From Haliovirga abyssi (GTDB taxonomy: Bacteria; Fusobacteriota; Fusobacteriia; Fusobacteriales; Haliovirgaceae): a DNA stretch of 64,000 nucleotides. The notes under the pieces are model-generated. The model saw nothing but the letters and a program-made list of their open reading frames with translations. It was not told where the DNA came from and did not search any database. The stretch covers positions 1,484,637-1,548,636 of the forward strand of contig NZ_AP027059.1 in NCBI RefSeq assembly GCF_030295325.1, written 5' to 3'. Position numbers and translations under genes: made by a program. Positions within the stretch are counted from its first letter, which is position 1, and each line of letters opens with the position of its first letter. This document shows, piece by piece, positions 16,568 to 25,895 of the stretch.

Positions 16568-17497
16568 TCATATAATTAATTTTTTTATTTCATCTATATT
16601 TTTGTCAGCTTCTTTATATCCCTCTTCTATAATCTTTTCCCCTTTAAAAAAATTTAATTGCATATATTTTAAAACATCAGGTTTCAAAAATATATCTGCT
16701 TCTCTTTCTGTCCTTTTTAAATCTCCCATAAATAATATATTTAAAAAATTTTCAATAACTAATATTTTTTCTTTTATCCCCTCATTTTTTGTCAAACTAA
16801 ACTTACTTTTTTTTAAAATTGTCTTCAAAATTTCATTGTTTGCTATTTCATCTATAAAAATTTTCCCTGGATTTAGAATTAATTCTTCTCCATCTTTTAA
16901 GAGTTCTTCATCAACTACTTTATCATCTTTATTAATTTTATCTCTAAAACCAATAGCTATTATTTTTTCAGCTCCATATTTTTTAGCTATATGTATTGGC
17001 AAAGGATCATATACTCCTCCATCAGTTAAGTATCGTCCTCCTCTTTTTACCGGCTTAAATATCAAAGGAATACTTATACTTGCTCTTACCCCTTTATATA
17101 GCTTACCACTACTTATTATAACTTCTTCTCCTGTTAAGAAATCCGTTGCATTTATATAAAATGGTATTTTGCAATCAGAAAAATTTCTTCCTCTTGTTAA
17201 TATTTTAATAAACTCTTCTGCATATTTACCTTTTAACAACCCATTTTTTCTCTCTTTTGTAAAATCTAACAATAAGGAATAATTAAAATTTGAAGCAATT
17301 CCTTCTATATATTTAATTGGCATTCCAATTGCATAAAGTGAACCTATTATAGAACCAATACTACTTCCCACTATTAAATCAGGTTTTATTCCTTCCTCTT
17401 CTAATCTTTTTATTACTCCAATATGTGACAATCCCCATGCACTTCCACCACTTAAAACCAATCCCAATTTTTTTCGTGATTCTTTCAAAATTATCAC
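16568..17497 (-). CDS. Patatin-like phospholipase (RssA/YchK family)
   Basis: A 309-residue patatin-family serine hydrolase. The oxyanion-hole motif L-S-G-G-S-A-W-G near residues 15-22, the nucleophile elbow G-S-S46-I-G (44-48) and the catalytic Asp in T-D-G-G-V near 155 are all present, so it should be an active acyl hydrolase. There is no signal peptide, so it should be cytoplasmic or membrane-associated. It is last in a run that starts with tyrA 34 bases upstream. Natural lipid substrate unknown. Confidence 0.9.
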   Translation of the reverse strand: MIILKESRKKLGLVLSGGSAWGLSHIGVIKRLEEEGIKPDLIVGSSIGSIIGSLYAIGMPIKYIEGIASNFNYSLLLDFTKERKNGLLKGKYAEEFIKILTRGRNFSDCKIPFYINATDFLTGEEVIISSGKLYKGVRASISIPLIFKPVKRGGRYLTDGGVYDPLPIHIAKKYGAEKIIAIGFRDKINKDDKVVDEELLKDGEELILNPGKIFIDEIANNEILKTILKKSKFSLTKNEGIKEKILVIENFLNILFMGDLKRTEREADIFLKPDVLKYMQLNFFKGEKIIEEGYKEADKNIDEIKKLII

Positions 17498-17531
17498 CTC
17501 TTTATATTATCTTCAACTTATCTTTTTAATC

Positions 17532-18629
17532 TTACTTTAATTCTTTTACTTCAAATCCAGCATTTTTTAAAACCTCTTCTGCTTTCTCATTTTCTTTATT
17601 AACATCAAATCCAACTCTTATGCTTCCACCATAGTTTTCTCTAATATGTAATACCTCTATATCTTTTATATTTATATTATTTCTACCTAATATTTTAGTT
17701 ATATCTCCAATTATACCTGGTTTATCTGGTACAAAAACTATAAGCTCTATCATTGGCGACAATATACCTTTTCTTCTTTGAGGAATTTTATCTCTTACCT
17801 CTTTTCCATTTCTAAAAAGTGCAGTCAACATCTCTTCATTGCCATTTTTTATATTCTCTTCAAAATTTGACAACTCTTTTTTAAATTTATCTATTGCATA
17901 TAAAATTTTATCTCTATTGGTCAAACATATATCCCTCCACATTTCTGGGCTCCCTGCAGCTATTCTAGTAGTGTCTCTAAATCCTCCTGCAGCAAGAGAT
18001 AATATAATATTTTGATTATTATTGCTAATATCATTGGCTGTATTTACTAAACTACTTGCAAGAATATGAGGCAAATGACTTATAGAAGCTACTGCTAAAT
18101 CATGAATTTCAACATCTAACTCCAACAGTGTTGAATCAAGTTTTTTTACCATCTCTTTTACTTTTTCAAATGCAGATAAATTTGTATTTTTTGTTTTTGT
18201 TAATACATATATTGCATTTTCAAATAGATATGGATCCAAAGCTTCAACTCCTGTCTTTTCAGAACCAGCCATTGGATGTCCACCTACAAAATATATATCT
18301 TTTGGCAATATATTTTCTATTTCCTTTGTTATATATTCTTTTGTACTTCCAACATCAGTTATAATTGCACCTTTTTTCAAATATGGCAATGCTCTTTTTA
18401 CTAAATTCGGCATTAATTTTACTGGAACTGATAGCACTAAGATATCTATTTCACTTAATCTATCATCTAGCTCTATCATATATTCATCTATCGCATTAAG
18501 AGAAACCGCCTTTTCAAGTTTAGAGCTATTTCTTCCAATTCCTATAACTTTATCCGACCATTTTTTCTTTTTTAAAATATAGCCGATACTACCACCTAAT
18601 AATCCAACTCCCCAAATTGCAACTTTCAT
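17532..18629 (-). CDS. tyrA: Prephenate dehydrogenase with C-terminal ACT domain
   Basis: A 365-residue enzyme of tyrosine biosynthesis that oxidatively decarboxylates prephenate to 4-hydroxyphenylpyruvate. The NAD(P)-binding G-V-G-L-L-G-G-S-I-G motif begins at residue 7. G-G-H-P-M-A-G-S-E-K-T-G near 115-126 and S-H-L-P-H-I near 190 are family active-site motifs. An ACT domain (about 290-365, F-V-P-D-K-P-G-I-I-G-D-I-T) suggests tyrosine feedback control. No other aromatic genes are nearby, so it is isolated from the rest of the pathway. A dispersed repeat occupies the gap upstream. Confidence 0.94.
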   Translation of the reverse strand: MKVAIWGVGLLGGSIGYILKKKKWSDKVIGIGRNSSKLEKAVSLNAIDEYMIELDDRLSEIDILVLSVPVKLMPNLVKRALPYLKKGAIITDVGSTKEYITKEIENILPKDIYFVGGHPMAGSEKTGVEALDPYLFENAIYVLTKTKNTNLSAFEKVKEMVKKLDSTLLELDVEIHDLAVASISHLPHILASSLVNTANDISNNNQNIILSLAAGGFRDTTRIAAGSPEMWRDICLTNRDKILYAIDKFKKELSNFEENIKNGNEEMLTALFRNGKEVRDKIPQRRKGILSPMIELIVFVPDKPGIIGDITKILGRNNINIKDIEVLHIRENYGGSIRVGFDVNKENEKAEEVLKNAGFEVKELK

Positions 18630-18652
18630 AAATTCACCTCTTTTGTAATTTT

Positions 18653-18706
18653 AAAATTTTTCTTTGTGTGACTTTGCGTTCTTCTTTCTTTGTGCTGAAA
18701 TTATTT
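18653..18706 (-). repeat. Dispersed CAGCACAAAG repeat, copy 2
   Basis: On the minus strand this reads AATTTCAGCACAAAG, AAAGAAGAACGCAAAG and CACACAAAGAAAAATTTT, nearly identical to copy 1 but inverted in orientation. It sits between the YibE/F gene and tyrA. Confidence 0.75.
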
Positions 18707-18783
18707 CCCCTACAAAAACTTGACACTATCAAAATTTTATTTTTAAACATTTCCTGATTTTTATATTTTTTATCACTTTAAAA

Positions 18784-19887
18784 TTACTTTTTCTTTATCT
18801 TCTTTGTAAAAATTTTAGAACCAAAATAAGCTGTCAAAGGAACAGCTATTAATATCCCTATACTTCCTGCTATTGATCTTAAAAATTCTGTAGAAATAAA
18901 TTCAAAATTTAAAATTCTAATAAGAGGATAATCATTTTTTTGTACCATAAACATTAAAATTGTAAACATAGAACTTCCTATATATGCCAATATTAAAGTA
19001 TTTACCATTGTTCCTATGACATCTTTTCCTATTTTCATTCCCGATTTCAAAATCTGTTTTTCTGTTAATTGATTATTATGTTCTCTTATTTCATTTAACG
19101 ACGATGCAATTGATATCGCTGTATCCATCACCGCTCCAAGGCTTCCTATTATAATTCCAGCTGATATTAATTCTACTACATTCACATTCTTAAATAAATT
19201 TGAAGCATATATAGATTCCAAATCAGTATATCCTGTTAATTTCATTGCATATATATATATTTGTGATAAAACTCCCGCTATTATTGTACCTCCAATTGTA
19301 CCTAAAAATGCAACTAGCCCTTTTTTACTGTCTCCTGCCACAAAATATATTGTAAATAGTGCTATTAAAAATGAAAATATCACTCCTAACCATAACGGGG
19401 AATATCCTTTTAAAATTAGTGGTAACATTCCATAAAAAATAAAAAATATAGATATTGCTATACCCATTAATGCTTTTACTCCTTTACCTTTTCCAATTAC
19501 AATTACTAAAAATATAAATATAAGTAAAATAGATATCATTAATCCTCTTTTATCTATATCAATAATATTATAAGTAATCATCCCATCTTGATTATGTATA
19601 TCTAAAACAACATCTTCATTTCTTTTTATTGGAACATTATATGCTTTATCTTTAAAAACAGGATGCATAATAAGGACTTTTTTATTTTTATAATCTCCTG
19701 TTTTTATCTCTACTATTACTTTAATTTTTTTTGATATACCATTTTCTACTTCATCTTTATTTGCTGAAATAGTTCTTAAAATTTCAGTGATTTTTCCTTT
19801 TTCATATTTATCATTAGAACTAGCAAATATAAATATTGGAAAAATTAAAAATATAATTAAAATTCCTATTTTTTTTATAAAATTCAT
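18784..19887 (-). CDS. YibE/F family membrane protein
   Basis: A 367-residue protein with an N-terminal signal/anchor, a periplasmic beta-rich segment (about 25-110) and then seven or so membrane helices. The G-A-V-M-D-T-A-I-S-I-A-S-S-L-N-E-I motif near residue 255-270 and the fold match the YibE/F-like family, whose function is not established. It follows the COG2509 flavoprotein gene by 20 bases. Confidence 0.85.
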   Translation of the reverse strand: MNFIKKIGILIIFLIFPIFIFASSNDKYEKGKITEILRTISANKDEVENGISKKIKVIVEIKTGDYKNKKVLIMHPVFKDKAYNVPIKRNEDVVLDIHNQDGMITYNIIDIDKRGLMISILLIFIFLVIVIGKGKGVKALMGIAISIFFIFYGMLPLILKGYSPLWLGVIFSFLIALFTIYFVAGDSKKGLVAFLGTIGGTIIAGVLSQIYIYAMKLTGYTDLESIYASNLFKNVNVVELISAGIIIGSLGAVMDTAISIASSLNEIREHNNQLTEKQILKSGMKIGKDVIGTMVNTLILAYIGSSMFTILMFMVQKNDYPLIRILNFEFISTEFLRSIAGSIGILIAVPLTAYFGSKIFTKKIKKK

Positions 19888-19907
19888 TTTCTCCTCCTAT
19901 TTTCTAT

Positions 19908-21470
19908 CTATTTAACCTTAGTAAAATTTATATCTACTACTTTTATTCCATCAACTGCTGCGCTTACAATACCTCCAGCATAACCTGCACCTTCTCCTAT
20001 TGGAAATAAATTTTCTATATTTATAGCTCTACTCTTTTCATCTCTTTTTATTCTTACAGGCGAAGATGTCCTTGTTTCCGCTCCTATTAAATTAGCTTTA
20101 TCTGAAATGAAATATCTATTTTTACTCCAATAATTAAATGCTTTTTTTAAATTTTTGGAAACATATTTTGGCAACAAATTATCCATTTTATATGATTTCA
20201 ATTCCATTTTAAAACTGCTTTCTATATTTTTATTTGTTTCTTTATTTTCTAAAAAGTCTATTAAATTTTGATAAACAGCTCCGTAATTTCCAACCTCTTT
20301 ATATGTCTTTCTTTCAATTTTTCTTTGTAATTTTATTCCATCAAATAAATTTTTTCCATAATCTTTTTCTGTTATTCCTACCACTACTGCTGAGTTTGAG
20401 AACGCTCCATCTCTTGTGCTATAACTCATTCCATTTACTAACGAACTTCCTAATTCTGATGCAGAATTCACAATTTCTCCTCCTGGACACATACAAAAAG
20501 TGAAAGCTCCTCTATTTTCATTTCTATTATTATATGTGAAATTATATGTTGCAGCTCCTAAATTAGGATTATTTGCAAATTTACCATATTGCATCTGATC
20601 TATAATTCCTCTTGGATGTTCTATTCTGACACCTATTGCAAAATCTTTATTTTCAAGATATACTCCATTTTTATTTAACATTTCATAAGTATCTCTAGCG
20701 CTATGTCCAATCGCTAAAATTAAATATTCAACATCAATTTTTTCATCTCTATTTATTTCTATTGATTTAACTTTCCCATTTTTTATATTAATATCAGTTA
20801 GCTTTGAATTAAAATAAACTTTTCCTCCAAGAGCTATTATTTTTTTTCTCATATTCTTTACCACTTCTTGCAGTATATCAGTCCCTATATGTGGTTTATA
20901 ATCATATAAAATATCTTTTTTAGCCCCGTTTTCAACAAAAGTTTTAAATACTTTATCTATATATTCACTTTTTATTCTAGTAGTTAATTTTCCATCAGAA
21001 AATGTTCCTGCTCCACCTTCTCCAAATTGAATATTTGAATTTTTATTTAATTTGGCATTTTCAAAAAAATTATTAACAGTTTTAGCTCTATTTTCTACTT
21101 TTTCTCCTTGTTCAAATAGTAATGGTTTTAACCCATATTCTGCTAATCTAAGAGCAGCAAAAAGACCTGCTGGTCCTGTTCCAATAACGGCCACTTCTCC
21201 TTTTAATTTTACAGGTTCTCTTTTTACATTTTCTAATTGTTTATATTCTTTTATCTGAGAATTTTTTATATCCATATGTTTATTTGTTGTTACTAATAAT
21301 TTATATATAAATTTTATATTCCCTTTTTTTCTGCTGTCAATTGACCTTTTAAGGTAATCAATTCCTTTTACATTATATTTTTCTATCCCCATTTTCTTTA
21401 GTTGAAACATTATTGCCTTATCTTGATTCTTTTCAACTGGTACAATTACATTATTCACTTCATATCTCAT
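19908..21470 (-). CDS. FAD-dependent dehydrogenase of the COG2509 family
   Basis: A flavoprotein of about 520 residues. The FAD motif G-T-G-P-A-G-L-F-A-A-L-R-L-A-E lies near residue 98, followed by N-I-Q-F-G-E-G-G-A-G-T-F-S-D-G-K-L-T-T-R near 150, the hallmark of these uncharacterised NAD/FAD-utilising dehydrogenases. The end (G-E-G-A-G-Y-A-G-G-I-V-S-A-A-V-D-G) is the usual flavin-binding C terminus. I prefer the ATG at 21470, 7 bases after GGGAG and 2 bases after the methyltransferase stop, over an ATG at 21485. Physiological substrate is unknown. Confidence 0.9.
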   Translation of the reverse strand: MRYEVNNVIVPVEKNQDKAIMFQLKKMGIEKYNVKGIDYLKRSIDSRKKGNIKFIYKLLVTTNKHMDIKNSQIKEYKQLENVKREPVKLKGEVAVIGTGPAGLFAALRLAEYGLKPLLFEQGEKVENRAKTVNNFFENAKLNKNSNIQFGEGGAGTFSDGKLTTRIKSEYIDKVFKTFVENGAKKDILYDYKPHIGTDILQEVVKNMRKKIIALGGKVYFNSKLTDINIKNGKVKSIEINRDEKIDVEYLILAIGHSARDTYEMLNKNGVYLENKDFAIGVRIEHPRGIIDQMQYGKFANNPNLGAATYNFTYNNRNENRGAFTFCMCPGGEIVNSASELGSSLVNGMSYSTRDGAFSNSAVVVGITEKDYGKNLFDGIKLQRKIERKTYKEVGNYGAVYQNLIDFLENKETNKNIESSFKMELKSYKMDNLLPKYVSKNLKKAFNYWSKNRYFISDKANLIGAETRTSSPVRIKRDEKSRAINIENLFPIGEGAGYAGGIVSAAVDGIKVVDINFTKVK

Positions 21471-21472
21471 AT

Positions 21473-23047
21473 TTATATCTCCCATCTAAAAAATTTATCT
21501 ATCTTTTCTTGATTTTCCTGCGTATAATTTTCAATTTGTTCTTTTACTAATTTAGAAATATATTCTATTTTTTCCAAATTATCTGGATAATATATTGGAG
21601 TACTTTTTAATGGTGTAGAATAAAGTTCTAAATCTTGTCCTTTCTTTTTACCATTATAATAAAACCAATCAAAAAACATTTTGCTATTTAAATAACCTAA
21701 AATATAAAATAGATTTAATTCATATATAGTTTGTTTTAATGTCAAATAATATATATCTGCGCTTCCATAAAATGAACTATTTGAATATGAAAAAAGATTT
21801 TTTGAGCCTCTTTGTCTTCCAACTATTTTTTCATTTTCAAAAATTTCTTTTTTTCTTCCCCACTGCAAATTATACCAATTAATCAAACCATTTTTCACTT
21901 CTCTCCTTTTTTCCAATCTCTCTTTGAATGGCAGGAGTTCCTTTAATAATTCAGAATCAACTTCTATATTCTTATCCAAATATAATATCCAAAAATCATT
22001 TTTATCTTTAATTTTATAATTTAATATATCTTTACTTTTATAAAATGGCTTTAAATATTTTGAAAATCTCTCTTCAAAATTTTCTCTTACAAATGCTTTG
22101 TCATATCCACTTACAATCCCTTGATTTATATTTAAAATATCTCCCAATTTAAAATTACATTTTTTATTCATTTTATTAAAAAATATCAATTTTTCATTAG
22201 AAGCAGTTACTATTTTACAATTATCTGTATATAATAAATTAGAATTTATAAATTCATCTATCTCATCATTTATTACTCTTGTTTTTATAGTTTTATCCAT
22301 TTTTATTAATGAAAATATCATATTATGCTGTCCCAACGCTCTTTTAAATACAGATTTATTCAAATCCTCAATATAATAAAATTGGCTGTTTGCCTTTACA
22401 GTTGCTCTTAATTTTTTAGCATAATCAGCTGTAAACCAATAATTAGTAGTTATATATGTTAAAATTCCATTTTTTTTTAAAATCTCTATCCCTTTTTCTA
22501 TAAAAAAATATAAATAATCCATTTTTCCTTCATAATATTTTTTACCAAATTCACTATTTTTTATATCAATAAAAAACTCTCTATTATTTTTTTCACCTAA
22601 ATATGGTGGATTCCCAACAACTATATCATAATTAACTTCAAATGTTTTTAATAAAGAGTTTTCTATATTTAACTCTTTTTCAAAAGAATAATCATTAATA
22701 TTATAACTTTTCAATATTTTTTTTAATCTAATTTTTGCTATATCAATAGAATCTTTATCTATATCATATCCAGTAATCCAATTTGAAAAAAATTTATATT
22801 CTCCAAAATATATTTTAGATATTTTTATTAAAAAATTTAAACTTTCTACTAAAAAATTTCCTGTCCCACAAGATAAATCTATTAATTTTAAATTTTTTAA
22901 TTTTTCTTTTCTATCTCCATCTTTAAAATATTTATAAAATGATATTGCTAACATTTTTCTAGTTATTTCTTGTGGTGTATATACCGAAAACTTTTTTCCT
23001 AATTCAGTTTCATATTTATCACTAATATCGTATCCAAATTTATACAT
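21473..23047 (-). CDS. Solitary TaqI-like N6-adenine DNA methyltransferase
   Basis: A 524-residue gamma-class adenine-N6 methyltransferase. SAM-binding motif I is D-L-S-C-G-T-G-N-F-L near residue 58, the catalytic motif IV is N-P-P-Y near 147, and the C-terminal part (about 290-510) looks like a TaqI/Eco57I-type target-recognition region (G-R-Q-R-G-S-K-N and L-G-Y-L-N-S-K-M). No PD-(D/E)xK endonuclease domain precedes it and no restriction gene is adjacent, so it appears to be an orphan or a regulatory methylase. Upstream lies the terminator of the toxin-like GNAT gene; downstream the COG2509 gene follows after 2 bases. Confidence 0.88.
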   Translation of the reverse strand: MYKFGYDISDKYETELGKKFSVYTPQEITRKMLAISFYKYFKDGDRKEKLKNLKLIDLSCGTGNFLVESLNFLIKISKIYFGEYKFFSNWITGYDIDKDSIDIAKIRLKKILKSYNINDYSFEKELNIENSLLKTFEVNYDIVVGNPPYLGEKNNREFFIDIKNSEFGKKYYEGKMDYLYFFIEKGIEILKKNGILTYITTNYWFTADYAKKLRATVKANSQFYYIEDLNKSVFKRALGQHNMIFSLIKMDKTIKTRVINDEIDEFINSNLLYTDNCKIVTASNEKLIFFNKMNKKCNFKLGDILNINQGIVSGYDKAFVRENFEERFSKYLKPFYKSKDILNYKIKDKNDFWILYLDKNIEVDSELLKELLPFKERLEKRREVKNGLINWYNLQWGRKKEIFENEKIVGRQRGSKNLFSYSNSSFYGSADIYYLTLKQTIYELNLFYILGYLNSKMFFDWFYYNGKKKGQDLELYSTPLKSTPIYYPDNLEKIEYISKLVKEQIENYTQENQEKIDKFFRWEI

Positions 23048-23092
23048 TATTTCACATTCCTTCTTTAAATTTTTTAATAATAATCAGAAACA

Positions 23093-23128
23093 AAAAAGAA
23101 CCTCCTAATAATTTGGAAAGTTCTTCTT
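23093..23128 (-). terminator. Terminator after the GNAT gene
   Basis: On the minus strand AAGAAC...GTTCTT stems with an inner TCC/GGA pair and a TTTTTT tail, a few bases after the GNAT stop codon. It separates the small operon from the methyltransferase gene. Confidence 0.75.
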
Positions 23129-23133
23129 TATTC

Positions 23134-23832
23134 TTAATAATTTTTTGAAAATGTCATTAATTGCGTCAAATCATTAATTATTCCAATAGAAGTAAATCCA
23201 ACTTCTTCATAACGTTTTATTAATTTTTCACTATTTTCATCTTCTAAAACTTCTATTAAAATTATTTTCCCTCCAATTAAAGATTTAACTTCATCTATTA
23301 TATCTAATATATAATCAATTATTTCCTCAAGTCTAATTATTTTTCTATTATATTTATCGTCTCTTCCTATTTGCCCAATTAGAAATGAATAAAACACCTC
23401 ATCATCATAGCCATTGCTAACATTAATTTTCATTTTATTTTTTTTATTTGCAGATATTTTATGTTCTTCTCTAATTATTATCGGCTTTATTGATAATGCA
23501 AAATATGCTATAATATTTCCATTTTCTTCATCGATAATCAAATAAGTTCTAGAAATATTTTCTTTTTGCATTCTAATAGAATTTATATGCAAAAAATTTT
23601 CAACATCTTTATTCCTATGACAAGAAAACGTTGATAAATACTTTTCAACTCTATTTTCTGCTAAATGGAAGCATTCTTTTTTACTATCTTTTGAAATTTT
23701 ATTTTTATTAATATAAATCTCTTCACTATTTATGTAATTAATATCTTTAGATTCTATATTTTTAGCCTTTGATATTTCATCAATATAAAAATTTTCAAGT
23801 AATTTTTTTAAACTTAATATTTTATATCGCAT
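23134..23832 (-). CDS. GNAT-fold acetyltransferase, probable toxin of a type II pair
   Basis: A 232-residue protein whose C-terminal two thirds look like a GNAT acetyltransferase: I-A-Y-F-A-L-S-I-K-P near residue 108-117, then F-L-I-G-Q-I-G-R-D-D as the acetyl-CoA pyrophosphate loop near 150, and a final I-I-L-I-E-V-L-E-D...Y-E-E-V-G-F-T strand-helix-strand (about 190-215). The N-terminal ~70 residues are poorly recognisable. It starts 2 bases after a 59-codon gene, which is the arrangement of GNAT toxin-antitoxin systems that acetylate aminoacyl-tRNA. Toxicity is inferred from gene order. It could also be an ordinary acetyltransferase. Confidence 0.7.
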   Translation of the reverse strand: MRYKILSLKKLLENFYIDEISKAKNIESKDINYINSEEIYINKNKISKDSKKECFHLAENRVEKYLSTFSCHRNKDVENFLHINSIRMQKENISRTYLIIDEENGNIIAYFALSIKPIIIREEHKISANKKNKMKINVSNGYDDEVFYSFLIGQIGRDDKYNRKIIRLEEIIDYILDIIDEVKSLIGGKIILIEVLEDENSEKLIKRYEEVGFTSIGIINDLTQLMTFSKNY

Positions 23833-23834
23833 TC

Positions 23835-24014
23835 TTAATATTTTTTTAAAAGAGAACTTATAGTTTTTTTATCAGCTTCTCTTTCTTCCTTGCAATTATT
23901 TATAACCCTTGTAGCAGTTTTTGTTGAAAACTCAGATTTTAACATAGAATGAATTTTATCTATTGCTTCTTTATTTTTTATTATTATATTCCTAGTAAAT
24001 GATTTCGTAGCCAT
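23835..24014 (-). CDS. Small ribbon-helix-helix-like protein, probable antitoxin
   Basis: A 59-residue basic protein, start at ATG 24014 placed about 10 bases after AAGGAAG (a GTG at 24023 is too close to that site). A short hydrophobic strand (S-F-T-R-N-I-I-I-K-N, 5-14) precedes two helices, consistent with a ribbon-helix-helix DNA-binding fold, but the match is by eye only. It is coupled to the downstream GNAT gene and lies next to a large repeat array that could hold its operator. Confidence 0.62.
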   Translation of the reverse strand: MATKSFTRNIIIKNKEAIDKIHSMLKSEFSTKTATRVINNCKEEREADKKTISSLLKKY

Positions 24015-24037
24015 TATAATCACTTCCTTATATTTTA

Positions 24038-24240
24038 TTAAGGAACGGTAAAAATAACCTTCCGATTTTGTTATAAAATACGCAACGATTTAGGAACACT
24101 TTAAAAACAACCTTATCCTTTTGTTTTAAAATACGCAACGATTCAAGCGTTTTTATAACAAAATATAAAAAAATATTTTTTTAATGTTCTTTAAGCGTTT
24201 TTATGACAAAATATAAGAAACTTATTTTTTAAACGTTCTT
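24038..24240. repeat. Large imperfect palindrome made of four ~50-bp units
   Basis: Two direct ~52-bp units (24038-24089 and 24090-24142) share the cores GGAAC and AAAATACGCAACGATT. Two further ~48-bp units (24145-24192 and 24193-24240) share AAGCGTTTTTAT-ACAAAATATAA and are the same element inverted: TTTTGTTATAAAA then ACGC occurs in unit 1 and, reversed, in unit 3. The centre is about 24144. The array lies immediately upstream of the antitoxin-like gene and nothing in it codes for protein. The remaining gap to 24416 has a further hairpin (24241-24275) and AT-rich sequence. Confidence 0.85.
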
Positions 24241-24275
24241 AAGGAATGGTTTAAAAATATTTTAAACTATTCCTT
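24241..24275. repeat. 16-bp inverted repeat next to the palindromic array
   Basis: AAGGAATGGTTTAAAA and TTTTAAACTATTCCTT pair at 15 of 16 positions (the other is G-T) around a 3-base loop. Its outer sequence resembles the start of the ~50-bp units. No T-tract follows on the minus strand, so it is not a clear terminator for murJ. Confidence 0.8.
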
Positions 24276-24416
24276 ACTTATATTATACTATATCTAAAAA
24301 CTATTAACAATGATTTATTTTGCCTTCCAAATATTAAATTTTCAATGTACAAATTAAAAAAAACATTTTATTCTTCTATATCTCATCTCAACTATTCAAA
24401 ATTTATTCTTAAATCC

Positions 24417-25895
24417 CTACCCCTTAAACATATTCTTCCCATTCTTTTTATACTCAAAACTCCAAAACAGCAAATATAACAATGCAAAAAATATCAATTT
24501 AATTATTATCCAAATTTCAAACAAATTCAATATAGCAACTACTACAACTAACTTAAAACTAACAACTAAAATAAATTTAACAATCCCCATTACATTAATT
24601 TTAAAATATCTTTTATTAAAAAAATAGAGTAATAACGTAAAATTTATTCCAGAAGCTATAACTGTAGCTAGTGCTAATCCTATATACTTATACTCTTTTA
24701 CCAATAAATAGTCCAATAGTATATTTGTTCCAATTGCTATTATAGAAATTTTAACAGGTGTCTTTGTATCTTTATAGCTATAATATCCTCTTACTAATAT
24801 ATGAATTCCTGTATAAAAAAGCAGTCCTAAAGAGTAAGTTGCCAAACTTTCACTTGTAATTTTAATTGCTATATTACTAAATTTCCCATATCCTAAAATT
24901 AATTTCACAATATCCTTTGAATAATATATTAAAACTGTCATAGAAGGTGCTACTAAAAATATTAATAATTTAAAACCTTCTTCTATATTTCTCTTTGCAT
25001 CTTCAATCTTATTTTCAGTTATATTTTTAGATAACATTGGAAATACAACTGTTGCAATTGATATTCCAAACATACCAAGAGGTAAATTATATAGTCTAGT
25101 TGCATTTTCAAGTGCTGATATAGTTCCGCTTGATAAAAATGAAGCAAAATATTGATCTACAATAACATTAATTTGTCTTGCAAAAATTCCAACTAGCATA
25201 GGCAATAACATAATAAATATTTTTTTTAATGCTGGGTCTTCAAAATCAATTTTTAATCTGAAAAATCCAACCAACTTAAAAAATTGAGGTAATAAAATAA
25301 TCAGCTGCATAAAACCACCGACCAAAACCCCAATAGCTAAACTATATATACCAATTTTATTATGTAAAAAAGCTGCAAATAGTATTATTGATATGTTAAA
25401 AATAATAGAAATTGAAGCTGGAAGTAAAAACTTTTTAAAATTATTTAAAATAGCCCCTATCATACCTGCAATTCCTATTGCAACTATATAAAAAGCCATA
25501 ATCTTCAATAATTTCCCAGCAAGTTCTTTTGTTTTATCACTATATCCATTAACCATAATATTAACAATATCATTTGAAAAAACTATTGTTAATATTGCCA
25601 ATAATGATAATATAATAAATAAAATATTAATTATTGAAAATATTAATTTTTTACTCTCTTCTTCTCCTGATTCTTTTAATTTTTCATTATATATTGGGAT
25701 AAAAACATTTCCCAAAGCTCCTTCTCCTAATAATTGCCTAAAAAAATTAGCTATTTTAAACGCAGAAAAATAGGCATCTGTTAAGACACCTGCTCCAAAA
25801 AAATATGCTATAATAACTGTTCTACCAAGCCCTAATACTCTACTTATTAAAGTTATAATCATTACTACAAAGCTATTTCTTAGCATTTTCTTCAA
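24417..25895 (-). CDS. murJ: Lipid II flippase MurJ (MviN family)
   Basis: A 492-residue polytopic membrane protein with about 14 helices. The N terminus (S-R-V-L-G-L-G-R-T-V-I-I-A-Y-F-F-G-A-G near 18-36, then D-A-Y-F-S-A-F-K) is the MurJ/MviN signature. It flips undecaprenyl-pyrophosphate-linked peptidoglycan precursor across the inner membrane. It overlaps the GGCT-like gene by 23 bases and is the last gene of the polA operon. Confidence 0.93.
   Translation of the reverse strand: MKKMLRNSFVVMIITLISRVLGLGRTVIIAYFFGAGVLTDAYFSAFKIANFFRQLLGEGALGNVFIPIYNEKLKESGEEESKKLIFSIINILFIILSLLAILTIVFSNDIVNIMVNGYSDKTKELAGKLLKIMAFYIVAIGIAGMIGAILNNFKKFLLPASISIIFNISIILFAAFLHNKIGIYSLAIGVLVGGFMQLIILLPQFFKLVGFFRLKIDFEDPALKKIFIMLLPMLVGIFARQINVIVDQYFASFLSSGTISALENATRLYNLPLGMFGISIATVVFPMLSKNITENKIEDAKRNIEEGFKLLIFLVAPSMTVLIYYSKDIVKLILGYGKFSNIAIKITSESLATYSLGLLFYTGIHILVRGYYSYKDTKTPVKISIIAIGTNILLDYLLVKEYKYIGLALATVIASGINFTLLLYFFNKRYFKINVMGIVKFILVVSFKLVVVVAILNLFEIWIIIKLIFFALLYLLFWSFEYKKNGKNMFKG

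Noticed and set aside
24038-24240. CRISPR array
   Set aside because: Only two units per orientation, the spacers between cores are themselves similar, and the two pairs face each other. No cas gene is present.
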